Below, piece after piece: positions 1 to 7,948 of a stretch of 43,712 nucleotides of DNA. A model generated the notes under the pieces. It searched no databases. It had not been told where the DNA came from and saw only the letters and a program-made list of their open reading frames with translations. Every line of letters starts with the position of its first letter. Position 1 is the stretch's first letter. The position numbers and the translations under genes are program-made. This DNA comes from Planktothricoides sp. SR001 (GTDB lineage Bacteria > Cyanobacteriota > Cyanobacteriia > Cyanobacteriales > Laspinemataceae), in assembly GCF_001276715.1 (NCBI RefSeq), contig NZ_LIUQ01000052.1, positions 1 through 43,712 on the forward strand, written 5' to 3'.

Positions 1-2
1 AA

Positions 3-659
3 TTGATGACACGCCCTAATATTTGGGATTTGAGTACGGGGCAGGCACTTGGCACCCTCACTGGGCATTCTGGCGTGGTTACTTCTCTCGCCATTAGCCC
101 CGATGGGCAGACTCTTGTGAGTGGCAGTGAGGACCAGACGATTAAGATTTGGGAGTTCGGCACGGGGTGGGAACTTCGCACTCTCAACGGACATTCTAGC
201 CAGGTTAATTCCCTCGCCATTAGCGCCGATGGGCAGACTCTTGTGAGTGGCAGTCGGGGCCAGACGATTAAGGTTTGGGAGTTGAGTACGGGGCACGAAC
301 TTCGCACCTTTTCTGAGCGGTTTAGTCGCCTTGCTATCAGTCCCGATGGGCAGACTCTTATCAGTGGCAGTGCTGACAATACGATTAAGATTTGGCAGTT
401 GAGTACGGGTAAAGAACTTCTCACCCTCACTGGGCATTCTCACGGGGTTACTTGCCTCGCCATCAGTCCCGATGGGCAGACTCTTATCAGTGGCAGTGCT
501 GACCGCAGGATTAAGATTTGGGATTTGAGTACGGGGCAGGAACTTGGCACCCTCACGGGACATTATGGCACGGTTACTTGCCTCGCCATTAGCGCCGATG
601 GGCGGACTCTTGTGAGTGGCAGTGAGGACCAGACGATTAAGGTTTGGCGGGTGGTGTGA
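3..659 (+). CDS. WD40 repeat protein, C-terminal part (5' partial)
   Basis: The 218-residue reading frame contains five consecutive WD40 repeats ending in IKIW/IKVW, with LAISPDGQTL and SGSEDQTIKIW-type strands, after a partial repeat (NIWDLSTGQ). The repeats are very alike at DNA level, which points to recent internal duplication. Repeat 3 is shortened: the usual GHSxxVxSLAIS is reduced to ERFSRLAIS. WD40 repeats form beta-propellers that act as protein-docking platforms; in cyanobacteria they are often fused C-terminally to NB-ARC, kinase or caspase-like domains, which would lie upstream of this window. The TTG/ATG near the left edge is probably not the true start. Frame 2 reads I-D-D-T-P-stop (stop at 17-19) exactly where a DDTIKIWDL motif would be expected, so a frameshift there may have broken a longer gene. 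The frame ends at a TGA straight after the last strand. Confidence 0.85.
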   Translation: MMTRPNIWDLSTGQALGTLTGHSGVVTSLAISPDGQTLVSGSEDQTIKIWEFGTGWELRTLNGHSSQVNSLAISADGQTLVSGSRGQTIKVWELSTGHELRTFSERFSRLAISPDGQTLISGSADNTIKIWQLSTGKELLTLTGHSHGVTCLAISPDGQTLISGSADRRIKIWDLSTGQELGTLTGHYGTVTCLAISADGRTLVSGSEDQTIKVWRVV

Positions 660-694
660 GTAAAGAAACCGGGTTGAAGAAAGAAACTGAAGAA

Positions 695-1100
695 AGAAAC
701 CGGGTTTCTATTAGCGTTGTTGGTTGGTAGCAAAGGTTAACGCAAGAAACCCGGTTTCCCACCGCCCCAGGGACAAGAAACCGGGTTTCTTAAGTCAACC
801 TTTGCCACCCCACCGGCCCCTCCATAGAAACCCGGTTTCTAACCTCTCCCGGCTGCCCCTGCCCCAAGGACAAGAAACCGGGTTTCTCTAAGAAACCCTT
901 GCCACCCCACCGACCCCTCCATAGAAACCCGGTTTCTAACCTCTCCAGGTTTCTAAGCGCTTCAGGTGTTGGGGCTATTTGACTTCGGCTTTCCAAGAAA
1001 CCGGGTTTCTATGATGGTTGTTGGTTGGTGGCAAAGGTTTCTTAGAGAAACCCGGTTTCTGGTCACCCCCCACCGGCCCCTACATAGAAACCCGGTTTCT
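695..1100. repeat. Cluster of nine palindromic 15-mers in REPIN-like pairs
   Basis: Nine copies of AGAAACC-N-GGTTTCT start at 695, 745, 776, 826, 873, 923, 996, 1046 and 1086 (the 745 copy ends in C instead of T). The central base gives each an orientation: G, C, G, C, G, C, G, C, C. Each G/C pair starts exactly 50 bp apart with a 35-nt spacer. Spacers of pairs 1 and 4 resemble each other (GTTGGTTGGT.GCAAAGGTT) and resemble the reverse complement of spacers 2 and 3 (CAACCTTTGCCACC), so whole 65-bp units occur in both orientations. The 1086 copy looks like a truncated unit. No convincing gene is seen in 660-1226. Confidence 0.9.
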
Positions 1101-1226
1101 CACCGCTTCCGGTTTCTCAGAGGATAGTTAAACAACAAACCTGTTGCGAAAGTGCAAAAATAATAGTTAAATCGATCTAATCTATGAAACGCTATAGATA
1201 TAGTCACTTTGAGGTAAACCATCAGC

Positions 1227-3434
1227 ATGACCAGCACAGCACCAGCCCCCACCACAGTTCCGGCATTTTGCGAAGGCATCCAATATTTTGGCGAACCGTT
1301 GCCCGGATTTGACAAATATGGCCAAGAACCCGCGATCGCCCCTGGGACAAAAGCGATCGCCTCTCCGTCGGATCCTGCGGCGGTCTTTCAAACCCTTCTC
1401 GTTGCCGACGCCCTGCGTTACCTAACCATGCAAGTCACCGCCAGCAAAGCATCCGGGCACCCTGGTGGATTTGCCAGCAAAGCCGAAGTTTATGCCGCCT
1501 TGGTCATGCTGGGTTACAAAAATATCCTCACGGAAGTGGGCCACCATGCCCCCGGATTTTATAGTGCCATGTTCCTCGATCGCTCCTTAGAACAGATGGA
1601 TATCGATAACGTGCAACAAATGCGCGATCGCTTCCGGGAACACAAAGGACTCCTCGGCCACCTTTCCGGGCAAATTCCGGGACTCCTCGGACCTGCAGGC
1701 CCATTGGGACAAGGGCAACACTTCGCAATGGCTGGCGCCAAACTCCACCCCGGCGTCCTATTCCCTGTCACCATTGGCGACGGTGGACTCGGCGAACCCT
1801 ACATTATGAGTAGCATGGCCCACTTCCACACCGCCTATCCCAACGTCACCAACTTCCTGCCCATCCTGGTTTGGAACGGCTACTCCCAGGAACATCACAG
1901 CATGGTTTCCACCAAACCCAACCAGGAAATGATCGAATATTGGGAAGGCAACGGCTTCCAAGAAATCATCCTGGTCAACGCCAAAGACTTCGACGACCAA
2001 AACCAGCCCGGTGACTATGTAGACAGCACCGAATTCTCCCTAGAACAACGGCTAAAATTCACCCAAGCGGTGCTCGAAGGCGTAGACAAAGCCGCTAAAT
2101 CCGCCCTATCCGGCAAACTCACCGTCTTTATCATCAAACAACTCAAAGGGGCCGGAGTCCACGCCCGGGGCGCCAAATCCCACAACCTCTACGCCCATCA
2201 CACCCTGGACAACGCAGAAATCGTCAACGCCCTGAAAACCCGCGCCCTGTCCCCAGAAGCATGGCAACTCGTCCGCACCAACTGCGAACGGGCGGGTGGT
2301 GGTCCGGCAGTGAAAACCGTGGTGACAGAATTTGAACTACCCTTACCCGAACTGGGTCAACTACCCCTGGAAGAATATGCCGTTGGGGACAAGCAAGTCG
2401 CCACCACCGCAATGGGTGAATTAGTCGCCCATGTGGGCAAAACTGACCCCAGTTTCATCGTCTCCAACGCTGATGGTAACGCCGCTTCGGGGATTAATAA
2501 TATCAACGTTGCCCTCAAAATTGCCCACCCCACCATTGACGAAATTTACTATCAAGGGCCAGAGGGTCAAGTTTACGAACCCCTGAGTGAAGATGCTTGT
2601 GCCGGTTTAGCCGCAGGATTAGCCTTATTTGGGTCGCGGACTCTTTGGTGTTCTTATGAATCTTTTGCTATCAATGGTTTACCAATTTGGCAAACGGTGA
2701 CTCAAGCAATGGCCGAATTGCGCCGGTCTACTCCCTCCACCATTATGTTATTAACTGCCGGGGCATTAGAACAAGGACGCAACGGTTGGACGCACCAACG
2801 GCCTGAAATCGAAAACTACTTTGCCGCCATGATGCGGAATGGCAATGTGTTCCCCTTATTCCCCACCGATGCTAACAGTATTCAAGTCTGTTATGACTGG
2901 GCATTAACCACCAAAAATAAGGGCATTGTGATTATTGCCAGTAAGTCGCCGTTACCGATTTACACCACCTTTGAACAAACCCGCGAAGGCTTAGAAAAAG
3001 GGGCGATACTTCTCCAAGAAATTCCCGGAGAAAAGACCGTAGTTTTCCCAGTGGTCGGGGATATGGTTTTAGCCCCAGTGTTTGCCGCTGCGGAACAATT
3101 AAAAGCCCAAGGAATTGGCTCGAAAATTATCTCAGTTATCAATCCCCGTCGCTTATATCGTGATAGCGATACTGCCTGGGCAACCTGTTCCGAACCCGAT
3201 GGTCTTTTCTTAGAAGATGCTGACTTTGAAAAGTTCTTTGGTGGCGATGCTTTAATTGCCGTTACCGGGGGAACTTCCGCCATGTTAGAACCGATTATGT
3301 TGCGTTCTACTGCCAAGCGGGATATCTTTGCTTGGAAGCGGGGCGAAACTGCTGCCAGTGCCAATGAAGTGTTAAATATGAATGGCATTACCGCAGAAAA
3401 TATGGTCAAACGAGCCCATGAATTGTTAGGGTAA
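1227..3434 (+). CDS. Phosphoketolase/transketolase-like ThDP-dependent enzyme
   Basis: The 735-residue protein is a thiamine-diphosphate enzyme of the transketolase/phosphoketolase superfamily. Visible motifs are SGHPGG (76-81), GHHAPG (105-110), the ThDP/Mg motif starting GDG at 184-186, PILVWNGY about 30 residues later, and a pyrimidine-domain segment with NGWTHQRPE. The last resembles the NGFTHQDPG motif of phosphoketolases more than any transketolase motif, and PILVWNGY resembles the phosphoketolase PILHLNGY. Family members cleave sugar phosphates (xylulose 5-P or fructose 6-P) to acetyl phosphate, or transfer two-carbon units. Cyanobacteria carry a divergent paralogue often annotated simply as transketolase, and I think this is it; substrate is not deducible. 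The ATG is preceded by GAGGT at 1211-1215. The gene appears monocistronic and is bracketed by REPIN-like repeats on both sides. Confidence 0.75.
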   Translation: MTSTAPAPTTVPAFCEGIQYFGEPLPGFDKYGQEPAIAPGTKAIASPSDPAAVFQTLLVADALRYLTMQVTASKASGHPGGFASKAEVYAALVMLGYKNILTEVGHHAPGFYSAMFLDRSLEQMDIDNVQQMRDRFREHKGLLGHLSGQIPGLLGPAGPLGQGQHFAMAGAKLHPGVLFPVTIGDGGLGEPYIMSSMAHFHTAYPNVTNFLPILVWNGYSQEHHSMVSTKPNQEMIEYWEGNGFQEIILVNAKDFDDQNQPGDYVDSTEFSLEQRLKFTQAVLEGVDKAAKSALSGKLTVFIIKQLKGAGVHARGAKSHNLYAHHTLDNAEIVNALKTRALSPEAWQLVRTNCERAGGGPAVKTVVTEFELPLPELGQLPLEEYAVGDKQVATTAMGELVAHVGKTDPSFIVSNADGNAASGINNINVALKIAHPTIDEIYYQGPEGQVYEPLSEDACAGLAAGLALFGSRTLWCSYESFAINGLPIWQTVTQAMAELRRSTPSTIMLLTAGALEQGRNGWTHQRPEIENYFAAMMRNGNVFPLFPTDANSIQVCYDWALTTKNKGIVIIASKSPLPIYTTFEQTREGLEKGAILLQEIPGEKTVVFPVVGDMVLAPVFAAAEQLKAQGIGSKIISVINPRRLYRDSDTAWATCSEPDGLFLEDADFEKFFGGDALIAVTGGTSAMLEPIMLRSTAKRDIFAWKRGETAASANEVLNMNGITAENMVKRAHELLG

Positions 3435-3450
3435 AATAACGCCGTGGTAA

Positions 3451-3516
3451 AGAAACCGGGTTTCTATGAGTCTTTGGGCTGGGTGACAGATACTTAATCA
3501 AAGAAACCCGGTTTCT
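3451..3516. repeat. REPIN-like inverted pair after the phosphoketolase-like gene
   Basis: A G-centred 15-mer (3451-3465) and a C-centred 15-mer (3502-3516) are separated by 36 nt, starting 17 bp after the upstream stop codon. The arms are perfect reverse complements and could form a hairpin in the 3' UTR. The spacer differs from those in the 695-1100 cluster. The rest of 3435-3644 holds an AT-rich segment but no gene that I can see. Confidence 0.85.
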
Positions 3517-3644
3517 GACCTCTGAAAATATGGTTTCCATGTGAACTAACCACAGAGGCACAGAGAACACAAAAAATCTAAAGATAATCTACCATACTTT
3601 CTGCTTTTTTATAATATAAAACTTAATTTATGCTGGAGAAAAAC

Positions 3645-4937
3645 ATGGCAAAAATTGAGTAATTTAGAGTTAAAAATTATCAGGTTTTAAGAAATATAAC
3701 AATTGGTAGATTATGGAATACAGGAAACCTAGAACCAATTACCCCATTAACCGCAGTTATTGGTAAGAATGGGGTAGGAAAAAGCACTCTTTTTGATGCG
3801 TTTGGTTTTCTCGCCGATTGTTTAAAGCTTGGGGTGGAGGAGGCTTGCGATGCTAAAGGGCGTGGGGGATTTGGGAAATTACGCTCTCAAGGAATTAATG
3901 AGCCAATTGAATTTGAAATTTACTATAAACAAGATCGGAATGCTCGCCCAATTACCTATGAACTGTCGATTGATATTGATAGCTTCGATCGCCCTTATGT
4001 GAAAAAAGAACGACTGCGGCAGAGGCGCAAAGGTCAGCGTTATGGTTGGCCGTTTTCGTTTTTGGTACTGAATGAGGGGACAGGTGTTGTCTGGAAAGGG
4101 GAAGAAAATGGACAACAGATCGAGGAAGGCGATCGCAATTTTGATTTATTCCAATTAATCAAAGACATAGAAATGTCCGACGATCGAGAAGAAAGTAAAA
4201 AAACTGAATTCGTTGAACTTGACGATAAGCGTAAGTTGGGAATTGCCACCCTGGGGTCTTTGAAACAACACCCCAGAATTTCTGCATTTCGTCAGTTTAT
4301 TGAAGGATGGTATCTGAGTTATTTTACTCCTGATGCGGCGCGAAGCTTGCCATTAGCAGGGCCGCAAAGACACCTGAATATACACGGAGATAACTTAGGG
4401 AATGTAGTTCAATTTATGGAAAGGGAGCATCCCAAACGATTTAAAGCGATTCTAGAACAAATATCAAATAAAATTCCCGGTATAGAAAGAATCAGTACAG
4501 AAAAAACTCCCGATGGCCGACTATTACTCCAGTTTAATGACCGAGGATTCACCGATCCATTTTATTCGCAAAAAATGTCCGATGGCACATTGAAAGTATT
4601 TGCATACCTTCTGCTTCTGGAAGACCCCAGCCCGTCTCCATTTATCTGTATCGAAGAACCGGAAAATGGCTTGTATCATAATTTACTAGAAACTTTAGTC
4701 GCTGAATTCCGCGCCCATGCCACGGGTCGTAAAAGTGATTCACAGATATTTCTGACGACTCATCAACCTTATTTAGTAGATGCTTTGGAACCATCAGAAG
4801 TCTGGGTTCTAGAAAAAGGGGATGATGGCTTTGCCAAAATTAAAAGATCCAGTGAAGATCCCATAATTAATAATATGGTGAGTGAAGGCTTACCCCTGGG
4901 AAGTCTTTGGTATAGTGATTATTTAGATGTCAGGTAA
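3645..4937 (+). pseudogene. AAA (SMC/OLD-like) ATPase with nonsense codon 6
   Basis: From the ATG at 3645 (GGAG at 3635-3638 as ribosome binding site) the frame reads M-A-K-I-E, stop (TAA 3660-3662), then FRVKNYQVLRNI and continues open to 4937. The continuous frame has a Walker A motif, GKNGVGKST, at codons 40-48, a signature-like SDGTLKVFAYLLL, a Walker B EEPENGL and a switch histidine in TTHQPYLVDAL. This is the AAA_21-like ATPase family that pairs with nuclease- or TOPRIM-like partners in phage defence. The only later candidate start before the conserved core is GTG at 3834, which lies beyond Walker A, so a protein made from it could not bind ATP normally. A single base change (CAA or GAA to TAA) explains the lesion. 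The 3' end overlaps the start of the decayed DUF4276 gene, as in a translationally coupled operon. A sequencing error at 3660 is the alternative. Confidence 0.8.
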
Positions 4938-5595
4938 TCCGATGCACTTGGAAATTTGAGGATCAGTCTGGTAAAAAGGCATTAGATATTTTAGTTCCTA
5001 ATATAATCGGCCCTAACCATACATTTGTGGTTCGGGCTTACAAAGGAATCGGACGTTTACCAAAAAACTTAAAAGGAACGAGCGATCCCAGCAAGCGAAT
5101 ATTGCTCGATCAACTCCCTAAGTTATTAAGAGGATATGGTAAAATGCCGCATACGGTAAAAATTACCAGGCTGCGGTGATTGTTATCTGCGATCTGGATG
5201 ACTAATGTTTAAAAAGGTTTAAGCATGAATTGCTCAAACTATTAAATGAATGCGATCCTCAACCATTGACTCGCTTTTGTCTGGCTATTGAGGAAGGAGA
5301 AGCATGGTTTCTGGGTGATTTAGATGCGATCGCGAAAGCTTACCCAGATGTTAAGTCAGATATTTTGAATTCATACATTAATGACTCTGTATGTGGCACA
5401 TGGGAAATATTAGCAGATGCGATTTATCCAGGAGGATCAAAAAAACTCTTAGAGCGTGGGTGGCAAGAGGTTGGTAAACAAAAGTCACTGTGGGCAGATA
5501 ATATTGCTCCTCACATGAATGTCTCTGAAAATAAGTCTCCTAGTTTTCGTTATTTTTATAGCCAAATTATTGATTTATTAAATGATGCAATATAG
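4927..5595 (+). pseudogene. DUF4276-like partner of the AAA ATPase, multiply broken
   Basis: Reading across frames reconstructs one protein. It starts M-S-G-N-P-M-H-L-E-I (4927-4956, then TGA), moves to frame 2 from 4958 (EDQSGKKALDILVPNIIGP... to RGYGK), then to frame 1 (YQAAVIVICDLDD, TAA at 5203-5205, CLKRFKHELLKLL) and stays open to TAG 5593. So there are two frameshifts and one internal stop. The EDQSGKKAL, GIGRLPKNL and IEEGEAWFLGD segments match what I remember of DUF4276, a family encoded directly after AAA ATPases and suspected to be TOPRIM-like nucleases; the family name is from memory. The start overlaps the ATPase stop codon. With the nonsense codon in the ATPase, the whole two-gene module appears dead. 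Confidence 0.75.
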
Positions 5596-5677
5596 ATGAT
5601 CATAAAAATCATAACTTTTATGATTAACAATAATTACCAAAATCAGATAAACTTAAACGATAATTAAAGAGAACTTT

Positions 5678-6664
5678 ATGCTTTTTTCTTCGCTCATTGG
5701 CCAACCCCAAGCAATAGCATTACTGACTCAGGCGGTCACGAAAAATCGCATTGCCCCAGCTTATTTATTTGCCGGACCTGATGGGGTGGGACGGGCTTTG
5801 GCGGCCATATGTTTTGCCAATGTAATCTTGGAAGTCGCCGCTACTAAGTCACAAAAACATCGGGATTTGAAAAATCACCCAGATTTTCTCTGGGTGGAAC
5901 CTACTTATATGCATCAAGGGCAAAGATTGACTAGCGCGGAAGCAACGGAAACCGGACTAAAACGCAAGGCGCCGCCACAAATTCGCTTAGAACAAATTAG
6001 AGAAATTAGTCAATTTTTAGGCCGTCCGCCGTTGGCAGCGAGTCAAGCGGTGGTGGTAATTGAACAAGCGGAAACAATGGGGGAAGCACCCGCGAATGCG
6101 TTGCTTAAAACTCTGGAAGAACCGGGAAGGGCGACGTTAATTTTAATTGCTCCGTCGGTGGAGTCGCTGTTGCCTACTTTGGTGTCCCGGTGTCAGCGGA
6201 TTCCCTTTTATCGCTTGGAAGAAGAGGCAATGGTGCAAGTGTTGCAGCGAGTGGGCAAGGGTGAGGTAGCTGAGGATAAAGCAGTGATAGCAATGGCTCA
6301 GGGTTCTCCCGGTCGAGCGATCGCCTGTTGGGAACAATTGCAAGAAATTCCCGAAGACTTGTTAAGGGCGATCGCTCAAAAGCCCTCGACGGTCAAACAA
6401 GCCTTAGAACTTGCCAAACAAATCAATAAAACTCTGGATACCCCCGCCCAATTGTGGTTAATTGATTACTTACAACAGTTATATTGGCAGCAACAACATC
6501 ACGATCCTTTTCGCGATACTTTTCCCATTCAAAAATTAGAAAATGCCCGCAGCTATTTACTGAATTATGTGCAACCCCGTCTGGTTTGGGAAGTCACCTT
6601 AATGGAAATTAGCGCCGGGGTCAACAATTCCCCGACGCCGAGCGTGCTAATAGGTAAAATTTGA
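5678..6664 (+). CDS. holB: DNA polymerase III delta' subunit
   Basis: The 328-residue protein begins with the family's typical SLIGQPQAIALLTQAV and AYLFAGPDGVGRA. The P-loop position reads GPDGVGRA with Arg in place of the catalytic Lys, which fits delta', the clamp-loader subunit that does not hydrolyse ATP. Later come a LEEPG segment (ALLKTLEEPGRATLILIAP) and the SRC motif (LVSRCQRIPF), which acts in trans on neighbouring clamp-loader subunits. The four-cysteine zinc module seen in many homologues is not evident. In the cell it works with DnaX and HolA to load the beta clamp at the replication fork. Genes on both sides are unrelated. The stop codon (6662-6664) lies inside the first unit of an 11-bp tandem repeat, so the last residues (IGKI) are partly written in repeat sequence. 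Confidence 0.9.
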   Translation: MLFSSLIGQPQAIALLTQAVTKNRIAPAYLFAGPDGVGRALAAICFANVILEVAATKSQKHRDLKNHPDFLWVEPTYMHQGQRLTSAEATETGLKRKAPPQIRLEQIREISQFLGRPPLAASQAVVVIEQAETMGEAPANALLKTLEEPGRATLILIAPSVESLLPTLVSRCQRIPFYRLEEEAMVQVLQRVGKGEVAEDKAVIAMAQGSPGRAIACWEQLQEIPEDLLRAIAQKPSTVKQALELAKQINKTLDTPAQLWLIDYLQQLYWQQQHHDPFRDTFPIQKLENARSYLLNYVQPRLVWEVTLMEISAGVNNSPTPSVLIGKI

Positions 6665-6721
6665 GGAAAATTTGAGGAAAATTTGAGGAAAATTTGAGGA
6701 AAATTTGAGGAAAATTTGAGT
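6656..6721 (+). repeat. 11-bp tandem repeat, six copies, at the holB stop
   Basis: Six head-to-tail copies of AAAATTTGAGG start at 6656, 6667, 6678, 6689, 6700 and 6711; the last has T instead of the final G. The TGA in unit 1 is the holB stop codon. Slippage could change copy number without altering the protein. Between the array and the tRNA lies a GC-rich inverted stretch (aaggccat-cgcgatcg-gcctt, about 6744-6765) that may help end holB transcription. Confidence 0.95.
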
Positions 6722-6786
6722 GATTCTATGCTTGTCAGGATTAAGGCCATCGCGATCGGCCTTAATCCGCAAGTAGATAAGTAAAA

Positions 6787-6859
6787 TGGGCAGTGCAGGA
6801 GTTGAACCCGCCTAAGGCGAATTATGAGTTCGCTGCCTCAACCGCTCGGCCAACCGCCC
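6787..6859 (-). tRNA. tRNA with CAU anticodon, probably tRNA-Ile2 (or Met)
   Basis: The minus strand folds into a full cloverleaf: acceptor GGGCGGT/ACTGCCC with one G-U pair, D stem GCC/GGC, anticodon stem GCGAA/TTCGC with loop CTCATAA, a 5-nt variable loop, and T arm GCGGG-TTCAACT-CCTGC. Discriminator is A and CCA is not encoded. The CAU anticodon fits elongator Met or the Ile2 tRNA whose C34 becomes lysidine. The D arm (TGGCCGAGCGGTTGAGGC) and the AACTCATAATT context resemble chloroplast trnI-CAU more than trnM, so I favour Ile2. A T-rich stretch follows the 3' end. Confidence 0.92.
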
Positions 6860-7157
6860 AAAGATTCCCCGATCCGAGGATTTACGGAGATTTTTGTGAT
6901 ACAGATTACGTCAAAGATACTTTGATTGTATCCTAAATTGGTAGGATATGTCTAGCGATCGCCGAATTAATTTTATCGGCTCCTGACGGAATCTGTCCCA
7001 GCCTTGGTGTAATAAAGTAAAAAGGTGAGATATGCTGTAGCCTGGATTCGCTGACGAGAAAGCGGGATTGGCATCTTGGCCGCCACTGTCTAAATCCGTG
7101 GTCAAAAGCAGATCAGCCATTTTCCACCATATTAATTGAGACGTTGTACTATCACCG

Positions 7158-7850
7158 ATGAGAATTAATCCGACTGTTATTTTGACCTTATTGCTTTTAG
7201 GGATGATGTTTGCGGCTGGTGCCACCAGTGCCCAGTTGGGCTTAAAACTGGGGACTGATGCCCTCAAAGAAATTACCCAGCCGGAAATCAGTCCTACCAG
7301 AAACCGCAAAGAACAAGAAGAAGGGTTAGGCAAAGGAAACGCCATCTCTTTTTTGAGTGAGGACAAAATTCTTCAGCGAGTCAAGGCGATCGAAGAAGGC
7401 AAAGTTCCCGCCGAAAAATCCCCAGAAAACAAAGCCGAAGCGAAAAAACCGGACAAAGCTGCTGCTGAACCTGAGAAAGCACCGGAACCGAAAAAAGCAG
7501 AGGGTAACTTTCCTCTGACCAGCAAAAGTCAGGATGTGACTTTGAATATCAACTCGGTGCAAAAAGATGGATCTTGGCTGATCATGGATGTCAGCTTAAA
7601 AAATGATAGCGATCGCTCCGTGCAGTTTTTGTATAGTTTTCTGAATATCACTGACGAGCAAGGTCGGGCATTGAGTGCCACCACCGAGGGTTTACCCGGT
7701 GAGTTGCCTGCGGATCAAAAAAATTATTCGGGCAAGATTAAAATTTCTACGGCTTTACTAGATAATGCCAAACAGCTTTCTTTGACTCTGACGGATTACC
7801 CAGATCAACAGTTGCAATTGCAACTTGCCAATATTCCAGTGGTGAGATAA
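7158..7850 (+). CDS. Exported or membrane-anchored hypothetical protein
   Basis: I do not recognise a named family. The 230 residues begin with a likely signal peptide or anchor (MRINPTVILTLLLLGMMFAAGATSA). A polar segment follows, then an Ala/Lys/Glu/Pro-rich linker (about residues 85-120), then a compact C-terminal domain from about 122 rich in alternating hydrophobics (DVTLNINSVQKDGSWLIMDVSLKN) that reads like an immunoglobulin-like beta sandwich. The layout suggests a periplasmic or thylakoid-lumen protein held from the membrane by a flexible tether. It sits alone between the tRNA and a CNNM-type gene on the same strand, about 100 bp upstream of the latter. The 6860-7157 gap holds no gene that I can support. 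Confidence 0.6.
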   Translation: MRINPTVILTLLLLGMMFAAGATSAQLGLKLGTDALKEITQPEISPTRNRKEQEEGLGKGNAISFLSEDKILQRVKAIEEGKVPAEKSPENKAEAKKPDKAAAEPEKAPEPKKAEGNFPLTSKSQDVTLNINSVQKDGSWLIMDVSLKNDSDRSVQFLYSFLNITDEQGRALSATTEGLPGELPADQKNYSGKIKISTALLDNAKQLSLTLTDYPDQQLQLQLANIPVVR

Positions 7851-7948
7851 TCCAGGTTTAATTCAATCGTTGAGGTTCTCTAATCAGGTTGGGCAATGTT
7901 TAATCTCCAGGAAAATCTGCTAAATATTGAAGGCATGAAGCAATCACC

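Noticed and set aside
695-1100. CRISPR-like array (15-bp repeat, about 35-nt spacers)
   Set aside because: Repeats alternate in orientation, distances between pairs vary, spacers are homologous to each other or their reverse complements, and no cas gene is near.
3834-4937. Treating the ATPase as an intact gene starting at GTG 3834
   Set aside because: That start removes Walker A and FRVKNYQVLRNI, which are clearly encoded upstream in the same frame behind a good ribosome binding site.
5930-5965. EATETGLKRK in HolB as another eroded palindromic repeat
   Set aside because: Only ETG matches; the DNA has no second arm or palindrome, so chance is the simpler explanation.
6911-7366. Minus-strand 151-codon frame opposite the exported protein gene
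   Set aside because: It overlaps the start of a better supported plus-strand gene and shows no domain or ribosome binding site; it looks like an antisense shadow.
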